A DNA stretch of 7,936 nt from Planctomycetota bacterium (GTDB taxonomy: Bacteria; Planctomycetota; Brocadiia; JAJRTI01): NCBI GenBank assembly GCA_024278415.1, contig JAJRTI010000062.1, positions 1 through 7,936 of the forward strand, read 5' to 3'. Each line of letters opens with the position of its first letter. The stretch's first letter is position 1. The translations under genes and the position numbers were made by a program. This document shows, in pieces, positions 1 through 6,113 of the stretch. The notes under the pieces are model-generated. The model worked only from the letters and a program-made list of their open reading frames with translations. It ran no database searches and was not told where the DNA came from.

Positions 1-1
1 C

Positions 2-868
2 GTGCGCTACGGCAAGCAGTACCCCGCGCGCCTGCCGTACGACGCGTTCGTGGACGCGATGGCCGACCTCGCGCGGCGCAGCCCGTCCATCACCATGCGC
101 AACGAAGGCCCGTGCTCCGACGGCCGGCCCATGTGGACGCTGAACCTAGGCGACGAGTCGAACCCCACGCTCTACTTCGGCGGGTCGGTGCACGGGTGGG
201 AGTGGGAGAACTCATACGGCCTGCTGCGCCTTGCGGAAGTGCTGGCTGAGGATCCGAGCGTGGAGGGCTTGCCCACGAGCCGGCTCCACTTCGTCATCAT
301 GCCGATCCAAAACCCCTGGGGCCACGACCACTTCACGCGGCAAAACGCGCGCGGCGTGGACTTGAACCGTAACTTCGATTGCGCGTGGGAGGAGCTGCCG
401 GAGGTGCAGGACGTCGCAACGCCGTGGGACTACAACTACAAGGGGGCGCGCCCGGCGTCGGAGCGCGAGACGCAGATCGTGCAGGGCCTCATCGACCGCC
501 ATCGCCCCGTCTGCGTGATCGACTACCACACCGCGGACTACGTGCTGCTGCGGCCTCATCAAGGCGATCAGGCCCTCATCACCGCGATCCACTCGAACAT
601 TCAGGCGCGGCTCAAGGACCGGTTCCTTTGCCAGAGGCCGTACAACGGGCCGTACCAGCAGGTGAACATGGAGAACATCACCGAGCCCGCTGATCCGAAG
701 CCGTACCTCATCGACTACGCCGCGAAGCAGGGCGTGCCCGCGGCGTTTCTCATCGAAATGTCGGGCAACCGCGACGACGTGCACGCGCTGGTCATCAACA
801 CCGACACGGTCGTCGAGATCTGCCTCGCCGCAACGCAGGAGTGCCTGGCGCGGCTGGGGAATAGGTAG
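2..868 (+). CDS. M14-family zinc carboxypeptidase-like protein, 5' edge uncertain
   Basis: This is a peptidase M14 (carboxypeptidase A-like) catalytic domain; the family is a zinc metallopeptidase that removes C-terminal residues or acts on cell-wall or amide substrates. Counting from the GTG at base 2, the zinc ligands are visible as H64 and E67 in the HGWE motif and H176 in DYHTAD. N122-R123 in VDLNRNFD matches the substrate carboxylate-binding Asn-Arg pair, and E252 in FLIEMSGN sits where the general base is expected. The core is complete at about 288 residues and ends at TAG. No signal peptide is visible, but the frame is open to the window edge, so the true start and any leader may lie upstream. 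It is convergent with deoC and separated from it only by a repeat element. Family assignment is firm; substrate is unknown. Confidence 0.9.
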   Translation: MRYGKQYPARLPYDAFVDAMADLARRSPSITMRNEGPCSDGRPMWTLNLGDESNPTLYFGGSVHGWEWENSYGLLRLAEVLAEDPSVEGLPTSRLHFVIMPIQNPWGHDHFTRQNARGVDLNRNFDCAWEELPEVQDVATPWDYNYKGARPASERETQIVQGLIDRHRPVCVIDYHTADYVLLRPHQGDQALITAIHSNIQARLKDRFLCQRPYNGPYQQVNMENITEPADPKPYLIDYAAKQGVPAAFLIEMSGNRDDVHALVINTDTVVEICLAATQECLARLGNR

Positions 869-997
869 AGAAGAAACGCAAGGGGCGGAAGGAACCGGCG
901 GGGACTCCCCCTGAGCCCTCTCTTTCTTTGCGCCTTTGCGTCTTCGCGTCCACCGCAAGGCGGATTGCGTTTCCTCCGCCTCCGCACCTTGGCGTTT
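869..997. repeat. Palindromic intergenic repeat, copy A
   Basis: This spacer between two convergent stop codons is almost entirely repeat. Outer inverted arms gaaacgcaa (873-881) and ttgcgtttc (965-973) match perfectly. The inner core at 946-970 agrees at 22 of 25 positions with the core in copy C (5162-5186) and, inverted, in copy B (3986-4010). The central palindrome is degenerate here (ccaccgcaaggcgg, 950-963). It begins four bases after the peptidase stop and runs into the deoC stop. A role as a two-way transcription barrier or mRNA 3' end structure is possible, but there is no clear U-tract. Confidence 0.75.
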
Positions 998-1681
998 CTA
1001 GATTCCGAGCCGTTTCTTGCACTCGTCGAGGATGTCCGTCGTGCGGCTCGCGCCGACGCGGGTGACTCCAAGGGCATGGACTTCGAGAAGCCGGTCGAAC
1101 GTGCGCACGCCGCCGGCGGCTTTGACTTGCACGTGGTCCGGCGAGTGCGCGCGCATGAGCTTCAGGTCCTCGTCGGTCGCGCCGCCATCGCCGTACCCGG
1201 TCGCGGTCTTGACCCAGTCCGCGTTCAGCTCGCCGCAGATCTCGCAGAGCTTGATCTTGTGCGCGTCCTGGAGGTACGAGTTCTCGAAGATCACCTTCAC
1301 CTTCTGTCCCGCGGCGTGGGTCACGTCGATCACTGCGGCGATCTCGTCGCGCACATAGCCCCACTGGCCGCTGAGCACCTGGCTGATGTTCACGACCATG
1401 TCCAGCTCCTGGCCGCCGTCGTCGAGCGCCTGCTTGGCCTCCGCGACTTTGATCGCGGTCGTGTGCCCACCATGGGGGAAGCCGATCGTCGTGCTCGCGT
1501 TCACGCCGCTGCCTTTGAGGATCTCGGCGCAGCGCCTGAGGTAGTACGGCATGATGCACACGCTGCCGCATTGGTAGTCGACCGCGAGCTGGCAGCCGGC
1601 CTCGAGTTCGTCCTGCGGGATCGTGGGGTTCAGCAGCGAGTGGTCGATCATGCGTGAGATGTCTTCATACGTGTAGTCCAT
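998..1681 (-). CDS. deoC: Deoxyribose-phosphate aldolase
   Basis: This enzyme (DERA) cleaves 2-deoxy-D-ribose 5-phosphate to glyceraldehyde 3-phosphate and acetaldehyde in cytosolic deoxynucleoside catabolism. The 227-residue protein has the usual length for the family. Visible landmarks are the N-terminal IDHSLL motif (12-17), D94 in ELDMVVNIS, the Schiff-base lysine K158 in VKTATGYGDGG, and the second catalytic lysine K187 in VKAAGGVRT. The ATG at 1681 is preferred because AGGAG (1689-1693) lies seven bases upstream. Longer in-frame extension would translate a hexamer repeat and has no family similarity. It is last in a run of - strand genes, 89 bases after the secreted protein gene, and ends in repeat copy A. 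All key residues are present. Confidence 0.95.
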   Translation of the reverse strand: MDYTYEDISRMIDHSLLNPTIPQDELEAGCQLAVDYQCGSVCIMPYYLRRCAEILKGSGVNASTTIGFPHGGHTTAIKVAEAKQALDDGGQELDMVVNISQVLSGQWGYVRDEIAAVIDVTHAAGQKVKVIFENSYLQDAHKIKLCEICGELNADWVKTATGYGDGGATDEDLKLMRAHSPDHVQVKAAGGVRTFDRLLEVHALGVTRVGASRTTDILDECKKRLGI

Positions 1682-1700
1682 GGGGGGTCTCCTCTCAAGA

Positions 1701-1742
1701 ATCGTAATCGTAGCCGTAATCCTAATCGTAATCTTAGTCGAT
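1701..1742. repeat. Degenerate hexamer tandem array (consensus atcgta)
   Basis: About six to seven consecutive six-base units read atcgta, atcgta, gccgta, atccta, atcgta, atctta, then gtcgat. The array lies in the 5' leader of deoC, ending about eight bases before its ribosome binding site (1689-1693), and fills half of the 89-base spacer. The unit length is a multiple of three, so the array stays open in one - strand frame and creates a spurious upstream extension of deoC. Its function is unknown; it could be a neutral short tandem repeat or a spacing element. Confidence 0.7.
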
Positions 1743-1770
1743 GCCGCGCCACAGACACATGCACGCAGAG

Positions 1771-2883
1771 CTACTCCCGCCCCGCGTCCAGCGAGAGAAC
1801 CACTCGCGCGGTGTTCAGCACGGTGTAAGGTTCGCCTTCGGGGCCCGTCCGATCGGGAAACGGCTGCCAAGTCTGGATCACAATATGCTCCGCGCGGCCG
1901 CCGGCCGCAAGGTAGCCGCGAAAGAACTGCACGGCCCGCTCATAGGCTTGCCGGTTGGCGACCGCGCGGTCGGGCTCTTTCATTTTGCGGTCGTGGAACG
2001 CATTGACGATGACGCCGGCTTTCACGCCTTTCGACTGCACGTACCGCTCGACCGCGAGCACGCGGCCGAAATCGAGGCCCGGCAGCCCGCGCCGCCGGGC
2101 CTCGCCCTGGACGCCGGCGAAGCCGTAGTCAATGTGGAAGTGGTCGAGTGTGAGCCCGCGGCGCTTCATCGCCCCGACCAGCGTGTCGAAGTAGTGCTCG
2201 AACCGCCACACCGGCAGCTTCTTGACCGTGCGCTCGTATTCATGGCCGTCGAGGCCCTTGACGTGGAAATAGCCGAGCGACTCGATCGCCCCAAACTTCA
2301 CGCCGGGGATGCGCTTCGACATCGCCTCGAAGTAGTTTGCCTGTTCTTCGATAGTCTCCTCGAGCGTGAGGCCGCAGTCCGTGCCTTGGTACGTGCGGTG
2401 TCCCAGGTTCGTCATCACCGCGTGGTCGGTCGTGAGGTAGTCGATGCGGCCGCCCGCGTCGAGCCAACGCTTGAGGTGGCGGAACTCGCCCGCCGCGACG
2501 CGCCTACCCCACTGGCCCTTGACCGGCTTGCGCTTGCCCATGCGCAGGCCGCCGACCTCGAACGCGACCTTGAGCCCGTGCTCGCGCATGAACGCGGCCA
2601 GGTGCTTCAGTTGCGCGTCCGACAGCTCCGGCTTGGTTTTGCCCCGCGCGGGCGCGCGGGGCAAAACCATGAGGTACGACTTGAACACCTGCGCGCGGCT
2701 GAGCACGGTCGGCCATTTCGACGCATCGGTGAGCGTGCTGAAGTAGTCGTCCCGCAGCACGCGGTTGCCCTTGAAGGGCATGGGGCCGATCCAGATGCGG
2801 TCGGGTGAGACGGATGCCAGTACAGCTTCGCTGGCCAGAGCTGTCAGTCCGATAAGTAGCCAACGACCGTGGAGGGTGGTCAT
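1771..2883 (-). CDS. Secreted protein of unknown function with probable TIM-barrel fold
   Basis: I do not recognise a named family. The 370-residue product begins with a likely Sec signal peptide: a short Arg-containing n-region, the hydrophobic stretch LLIGLTALA, and a possible cleavage site near VLA-S (residues 21-24). After it, eight hydrophobic strand-like segments can be picked out near residues 29-34, 68-74, 104-111, 147-153, 195-204, 247-254, 288-296 and 332-338, consistent with a (beta/alpha)8 barrel. Acidic residues at strand ends (E109, D153, E201, D252) resemble glycoside hydrolase active-site layouts, which is inference only. The ATG at 2883 has no visible Shine-Dalgarno, unlike its neighbours. 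A perfect inverted repeat encodes residues 72-83. The setting among sugar isomerases and a ROK kinase suggests a carbohydrate-related role outside the cytoplasm. Confidence 0.8.
   Translation of the reverse strand: MTTLHGRWLLIGLTALASEAVLASVSPDRIWIGPMPFKGNRVLRDDYFSTLTDASKWPTVLSRAQVFKSYLMVLPRAPARGKTKPELSDAQLKHLAAFMREHGLKVAFEVGGLRMGKRKPVKGQWGRRVAAGEFRHLKRWLDAGGRIDYLTTDHAVMTNLGHRTYQGTDCGLTLEETIEEQANYFEAMSKRIPGVKFGAIESLGYFHVKGLDGHEYERTVKKLPVWRFEHYFDTLVGAMKRRGLTLDHFHIDYGFAGVQGEARRRGLPGLDFGRVLAVERYVQSKGVKAGVIVNAFHDRKMKEPDRAVANRQAYERAVQFFRGYLAAGGRAEHIVIQTWQPFPDRTGPEGEPYTVLNTARVVLSLDAGRE
2635..2668. repeat. Perfect 15-bp inverted repeat inside a coding sequence
   Basis: The arms ggttttgccccgcgc (2635-2649) and gcgcggggcaaaacc (2654-2668) are exact reverse complements around the four-base loop gggc. 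In the secreted protein they encode M72 to T83, including the segment PRAPARGK, just after the second predicted strand. In RNA this would be a very stable hairpin. Neither strand has a U-tract after it, so it does not look like an intrinsic terminator. It may be a palindromic element inserted in frame, or chance codon choice in high-GC DNA. Confidence 0.85.
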
Positions 2884-2983
2884 ATGCAGAACTGCCAGAG
2901 CACAAGTAATCCAGATTGGGCGGGGGCGAGGATGACAGCATCAGGCTTCACAAGCTCCTGGGCGACCCAGCAGCAACGCACTG

Positions 2984-3029
2984 ACGAGCGTGCTACGAGC
3001 GGCGAGGCGTGCGCTTGTAGCACGCTCGT
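2984..3029. repeat. Long hairpin-forming inverted repeat
   Basis: The arms acgagcgtgctac (2984-2996) and gtagcacgctcgt (3017-3029) are exact reverse complements. Pairing continues inward for five more positions, including one G-T wobble, giving an 18-bp stem with a 10-base loop at 3002-3011. It lies in the 263-base spacer downstream of the isomerase gene ending at 3147 and upstream of the secreted gene starting at 2883. It could stabilise an mRNA end or act as a terminator, but no T-run follows on either strand. Confidence 0.85.
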
Positions 3030-3033
3030 AAGA

Positions 3034-3046
3034 GCGCCTCTGGCGC
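3034..3046. repeat. Short hairpin between two longer palindromes
   Basis: gcgcc (3034-3038) and ggcgc (3042-3046) pair around tct. It is short and could be chance in GC-rich DNA. It sits four bases from the hairpin on its left and one base from the one on its right, so the three form a continuous palindrome cluster. Confidence 0.45.
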
Positions 3047-3047
3047 G

Positions 3048-3094
3048 GGGGACACGGCGCGACGTCGCCCCAGTGCGGGTCGTGCCGTGTCCCC
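3048..3094. repeat. 16-bp hairpin-forming inverted repeat
   Basis: The arms ggggacacggcgcgac (3048-3063) and gtcgtgccgtgtcccc (3079-3094) are complementary at 15 of 16 positions; the remaining pair, G3059 with T3082, is a wobble. The loop is 15 bases (3064-3078). It starts 53 bases beyond the stop codon of the isomerase gene at 3147 and could cap that transcript. The lack of a U-tract argues against a textbook intrinsic terminator. Confidence 0.8.
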
Positions 3095-3146
3095 ATGACT
3101 TCCAAACCGTCTCTGCGAACTTGTAGCGGCGCGGTCCGCCGTGCGC

Positions 3147-3914
3147 CTACTTGCCCATCGCCTTCAGCGCCTGGAGGCACTTGTCGACCGCGACGAGCGG
3201 CTCGAACGCGTCGCTCTCGTACTCGACGATGTACCACTCCGTGCCGCCGGCCTCGCACAACTCGAAGCACTCGGCCCACTCGATGTCATCCTCGCCGATA
3301 ATGGGGCGGAACCCGGCGCTGCGGTCTTCCTTGCCAAGCTCGACCGTGTACGGCTTGAGGTGCACGGTCGTGCCGCGGCCGGGGTACTTCTTGAGGATCT
3401 CGACGCAGTCGCCTCCGCCGGCGAGCGCGTTGCCGAAGTCGAGCTGCATCACGACCTCGTCCTTCGTGTTGCCGAAGAACGTATCCCATGGCGTCTCGAC
3501 GTCCAGCTCCGTGAACTCCGTGTGGTGGTTGTGGTAGCCGGTGACCATGCCGTGCTCCGCGAGCTTGTCGGACAGCTCGTTGAAGAACTGGGCCATGTCC
3601 AGCCACTTCTGGCGCGAGTCCATGCCGGGGAGGCCGGGCACGATGACGTACTTGTTGCCGATGGCCTTGTTCAATTCGATCGTCGCGTCGAGCGTGTCGT
3701 CTTGCACGAGGTTGAACGGCGTGTGCCAGCCGCACATCTTCAGGCCGGTCGCGTCGAGCATCTTGTTGATCTCGTCGGCCGTGTGCTTGGGCGGCCCGGC
3801 GAACTCGACGCCCTCGTAGCCCATGTCGGCCACGGCCTGCATCGTGCCCATCGCGTCCTTCTCCAGGTCGTGGCGGACCGAATACAATTCCAATCCAATT
3901 GGCACTCGTGCCAT
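3147..3914 (-). CDS. Sugar phosphate isomerase/epimerase, xylose isomerase-like TIM barrel
   Basis: This 255-residue protein belongs to the AP-endonuclease-2/xylose isomerase-like barrel superfamily, whose members interconvert ketoses, aldoses or their epimers using a divalent metal. The opening GLELYSVRHDLEKD is typical of the many environmental relatives. Likely metal-site residues are H128 and H130 in GYHNHH, D159 in QLDFGN, H185 in VHLK and E231 in IVEYES. The family usually runs 250-300 residues, so it looks full length. The ATG at 3914 is chosen because AGGAG (3924-3928) lies nine bases upstream; a longer frame would only translate repeat sequence. It follows the ROK kinase on the same strand, with repeat copy B between them. 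The substrate cannot be inferred: inosose dehydratase, hydroxypyruvate isomerase and tagatose epimerase types all share this fold. Confidence 0.9.
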   Translation of the reverse strand: MARVPIGLELYSVRHDLEKDAMGTMQAVADMGYEGVEFAGPPKHTADEINKMLDATGLKMCGWHTPFNLVQDDTLDATIELNKAIGNKYVIVPGLPGMDSRQKWLDMAQFFNELSDKLAEHGMVTGYHNHHTEFTELDVETPWDTFFGNTKDEVVMQLDFGNALAGGGDCVEILKKYPGRGTTVHLKPYTVELGKEDRSAGFRPIIGEDDIEWAECFELCEAGGTEWYIVEYESDAFEPLVAVDKCLQALKAMGK

Positions 3915-3935
3915 GATGCGATGCTCCTCTAATGG

Positions 3936-4114
3936 AACGCAGGGAGAGGGGAACCAGGAAACGCAAAGGCGCCAGAGGGGAAAAAACGCAATCCGCCGTA
4001 CGGCGGACGCGAAGGCGCAGAGACGCAAAGAAAGGAAGAACGGCCAGAATACGTGATCTGGACTCTCTCCGCCTTTGCGCCTCAGCGTCTTTGCGTTTCC
4101 TCCGCCTCTGCGTT
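3936..4114. repeat. Palindromic intergenic repeat, copy B (composite)
   Basis: This is the largest copy of the family. Perfect 13-base arms, aggaaacgcaaag (3956-3968) and ctttgcgtttcct (4089-4101), flank it, with further outer arms aacgcag (3936-3942) and ctgcgtt (4108-4114). The core at 3986-4010 contains the perfect 14-base palindrome ccgccgtacggcgg (3993-4006) and is identical over 25 bases to copy C, but in opposite orientation. The element overlaps the stop codon of the ROK gene and ends 21 bases before the ATG of the next gene, leaving only its ribosome binding site free. Confidence 0.8.
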
Positions 4115-5081
4115 AGGTGAGCAATCCGTCCTTCATCGCCAGTGCGATGCCGCCCAACGCGCCAGCTCGATCGCCGAGCAGCGACGGCTTGATCGCGATG
4201 TCGTCCGTGGGCAGCATGCCGACGCGAGAGCGGACGGTCTCGCGCACAGTGTCGAACAGCAAGTCGCCGACCGCGGCCACGCCGCCGCCGAGGACGATGA
4301 GGTCGGGATGCAGGATGGTGATGACGTTGGCGACGCCGATGCCGAGGTAGCTCGCGGCGCGCACGATGGCGCCCTTCACCGGCGCGTCGTCGGCCGCGGC
4401 TTCGGCCATCTCCTTCGTCGTGACCTTGGACGGCTCGCCGTCGGCGAGTTCGAAGAGCTTCGGGGCTTGGCCGCTGAGCATGAGGCGCACGCCCTCAGCC
4501 GTGATGGCCGGGCCGCTCGCGACGGCCTCCAGGCAACCAAAGTTGCCACACCCGCAGCGCGGGCCGTCCGCGGCCACGGTCTGGTGGCCCAGCTCGCCGG
4601 CCGCGCCGAGCGGTCGGAGGCGGAGCTTGCCGTCGATGGCCACGCCGCCGCCGATGCCGGTGCCGAGCGCGAAGAAGGCCATGGTCACGTTGGGCATGCC
4701 GCGGCCGTGGCCGAAGGCCAGCTCGCCGAGTGTAGCGGTGCGCACGTCGTTGAGCAAGTAGACTGGGCAGCCCACCTGCGGCGAGAGCAAGTCCCGCACC
4801 GGCACGTCGCGCCACTGTGTGGGCAGATTGGGCAAGAACTTCGTGACGCCGTTCTTCAGGTCCGCCAACCCGGGCACGGCCATGCCCAGCGCGGCCGGCC
4901 TCGCGCCGGCTGCGTCAGCCAGCTTGTTCGCCAGGCCCGCGACGCGATCGAGCACCGCGTCAGGCCCTTCGTAGGATCTGGTCGGCACGCTATCTTGGCA
5001 CACGATCTCGCCGTCCGCGCCGGCGAGCGCGGCCTTGATGTTCGTGCCGCCAAGGTCAACGCTTGCGTAGATATCGCTCAT
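4113..5081 (-). CDS. ROK-family sugar kinase (glucokinase-like)
   Basis: ROK proteins include cytosolic ATP-dependent sugar kinases and transcriptional repressors. This 322-residue protein is of the kinase type because it starts directly with the ATP-binding motif DLGGTNIKA (9-17) and has no N-terminal helix-turn-helix. Catalytic D112 lies in LLNDVRTA, where many relatives read NDANAA. ALGTGIGGG (138-146) forms the second phosphate-binding segment. The ROK zinc site is complete: H166 in ELGH, then C176, C178 and C183 in CGCGNFGC, followed by the signature LEAVASG. AAGGAG (5089-5094) lies seven bases before the ATG. It is flanked by isomerase/epimerase genes, which suggests phosphorylation of the same sugar route. 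Glucose, N-acetylmannosamine, fructose or allose are all possible substrates. Confidence 0.92.
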   Translation of the reverse strand: MSDIYASVDLGGTNIKAALAGADGEIVCQDSVPTRSYEGPDAVLDRVAGLANKLADAAGARPAALGMAVPGLADLKNGVTKFLPNLPTQWRDVPVRDLLSPQVGCPVYLLNDVRTATLGELAFGHGRGMPNVTMAFFALGTGIGGGVAIDGKLRLRPLGAAGELGHQTVAADGPRCGCGNFGCLEAVASGPAITAEGVRLMLSGQAPKLFELADGEPSKVTTKEMAEAAADDAPVKGAIVRAASYLGIGVANVITILHPDLIVLGGGVAAVGDLLFDTVRETVRSRVGMLPTDDIAIKPSLLGDRAGALGGIALAMKDGLLT

Positions 5082-5101
5082 TCAAACGCTCCTTCAGATG
5101 T

Positions 5102-5189
5102 CTCACGCAAAGTCGCCAAGACGCCAAGAAGAACTCCCTTCTGATCCTTCTTTGCGTCTTTGCGTCCGCCGTACGGCGGATTGCGTGAG
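5102..5189. repeat. Palindromic intergenic repeat, copy C
   Basis: The 88-base element is bounded by perfect inverted ends ctcacgcaa (5102-5110) and ttgcgtgag (5181-5189). Its core (5162-5186) carries the palindrome ccgccgtacggcgg (5166-5179) and matches copy B in inverted orientation over 25 of 25 bases. It fills the spacer between the isomerase stop (5196) and the ROK start (5081), leaving six and 20 bases. Words like acgccaagaa and tttgcgtcttt pair across it, so the whole element could fold as one imperfect stem. It encodes nothing recognisable. Confidence 0.8.
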
Positions 5190-5195
5190 TTCCTG

Positions 5196-6113
5196 CTAAG
5201 CCGGCATGAACTGCCACAGATACCGCGCGCTTTGGCGCAGCGCTTCCTTGCGCAGTTCAAGCGTGGCCTCGTACGAGCGGTCCTCGACCTCGATGCAGAC
5301 CGGGCCGGTGTAGCCGACGTCGGCAAGCACGGAGAGGAACCGGCCCCAGTCCACGCCGCCGAGGCCGGGCAGCTTGGGGATGTGATACTCGAGCGGCGTC
5401 GCGAGGATGCCTACGTCGTCGAGCTTGCAGCGGTCGACGCGGCAGTCCTTCGCGTGCACGTGGAAGATGCGGTCCGCGAACTCGCACAGCGGCGCGACGT
5501 AGTCCATCTGCTGCCACAACAGGTGCGACGGGTCGTAGTTGAGCCCAAAACTCTTGCTCGGGATCTCCTCGAACATGCGACGCCACACTGCGGGGCAGTG
5601 CGCGAGGTTCTTGCCGCCGGGCCATTCGTCGCGGCTGAAGAGCATGGGGCAGTTTTCGATGCCGATCTTCACGCCGTGGTCCTCGGCGAACTTCACGAGC
5701 GGCTTCCACACCTTCTTGAACCGCGGCCAGTTGGCGTCGACCGACTGGGTCCAGTCGCGGCCAATGAAGGTGTTCATCTGGCCCACGCCGAGCAGCTCCG
5801 CGGCGCGGATGACCTTCTTGATGTGCGCGACCGCGACCTTTGCCTCGGCTGCGTCCGGCGCGAGCGCGTTGGGGTAGTAGCCCAAGCCGCTGATGCTCAC
5901 CCCGGCCTCGCCGAGCATGTCGTTCACCTTCGCCGCTTCGGACTTGGTGAACTTGGAGCAGTCGATGTGCGTGATGCCCGCGTAGCGCCGCTCCGCCTTC
6001 CCCTTGGGCCAGCACATCAGCTCGACGCACGCAAAGCCTTCGTCGGCCGCGAATTGCACGACCTCTTCGAGTGACAAATCCGGCAAGATTGCACTGACAA
6101 ATCCGAGTTTCAT
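5196..6113 (-). CDS. Sugar phosphate isomerase/epimerase, xylose isomerase-like TIM barrel
   Basis: This second member of the xylose isomerase-like superfamily has 305 residues and is not a close copy of the one at 3147-3914. It opens with [19 protein letters not shown] and an ELMCWP segment typical of the first two strands. The likely metal and active-site residues are E153 in GIENCP, D194 and H197 in [10 protein letters not shown]220 in FHVHAKD, and E275 or E277 in CIEVED. The HVHAKD and YDPSHL motifs are standard for this family. The ATG at 6113 is supported by AGGAG (6121-6125) seven bases upstream. It is the first of the five co-directional sugar genes and has a 230-base leader region. 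Candidate activities are isomerisation or epimerisation of a keto-sugar; the exact reaction cannot be read from sequence. Confidence 0.92.
   Translation of the reverse strand: MKLGFVSAILPDLSLEEVVQFAADEGFACVELMCWPKGKAERRYAGITHIDCSKFTKSEAAKVNDMLGEAGVSISGLGYYPNALAPDAAEAKVAVAHIKKVIRAAELLGVGQMNTFIGRDWTQSVDANWPRFKKVWKPLVKFAEDHGVKIGIENCPMLFSRDEWPGGKNLAHCPAVWRRMFEEIPSKSFGLNYDPSHLLWQQMDYVAPLCEFADRIFHVHAKDCRVDRCKLDDVGILATPLEYHIPKLPGLGGVDWGRFLSVLADVGYTGPVCIEVEDRSYEATLELRKEALRQSARYLWQFMPA

Noticed and set aside
1682..1870. N-terminal extension of deoC beyond the ATG at 1681
   Set aside because: The extension crosses the hexamer array and the end of the secreted gene. It lacks family similarity, and the ATG at 1681 has a proper ribosome binding site.
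1959..1972. 14-base palindrome cgaccgcgcggtcg inside the secreted gene
   Set aside because: It is a perfect palindrome but composed almost only of G and C in high-GC coding DNA, with no loop or repeat partner; chance is a sufficient explanation.
1741..2808. Long + strand open frame of about 355 codons opposite the secreted protein gene
   Set aside because: It is antisense to a gene with a signal peptide and barrel-like strands. Its product is Arg/Ala/Val/Leu-rich with no recognisable motif, the usual shadow of GC-rich coding DNA.
2984..3094. Classical intrinsic terminators
   Set aside because: The stems are strong but no T-rich run follows them on either strand, so I list them as repeats, not terminators.
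3915..4028. N-terminal extension of the isomerase gene into the spacer
   Set aside because: It would translate repeat copy B into a Cys/Arg/Phe-rich peptide; AGGAG before the ATG at 3914 marks the true start.
4053..5144. Long + strand open frame of about 363 codons opposite the ROK kinase
   Set aside because: It is the antisense of an unmistakable ROK gene, starts inside repeat copy B and has a low-complexity His/Arg/Ala composition.
869..5189. CRISPR array made of the repeated acgcaaag words
   Set aside because: There are only three scattered copies in mixed orientation, with genes between them, irregular lengths, no uniform spacers and no cas genes.
5160..6074. Long + strand open frame of about 304 codons opposite the second isomerase
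   Set aside because: It mirrors the codon structure of the real gene on the other strand and shows no family motif.
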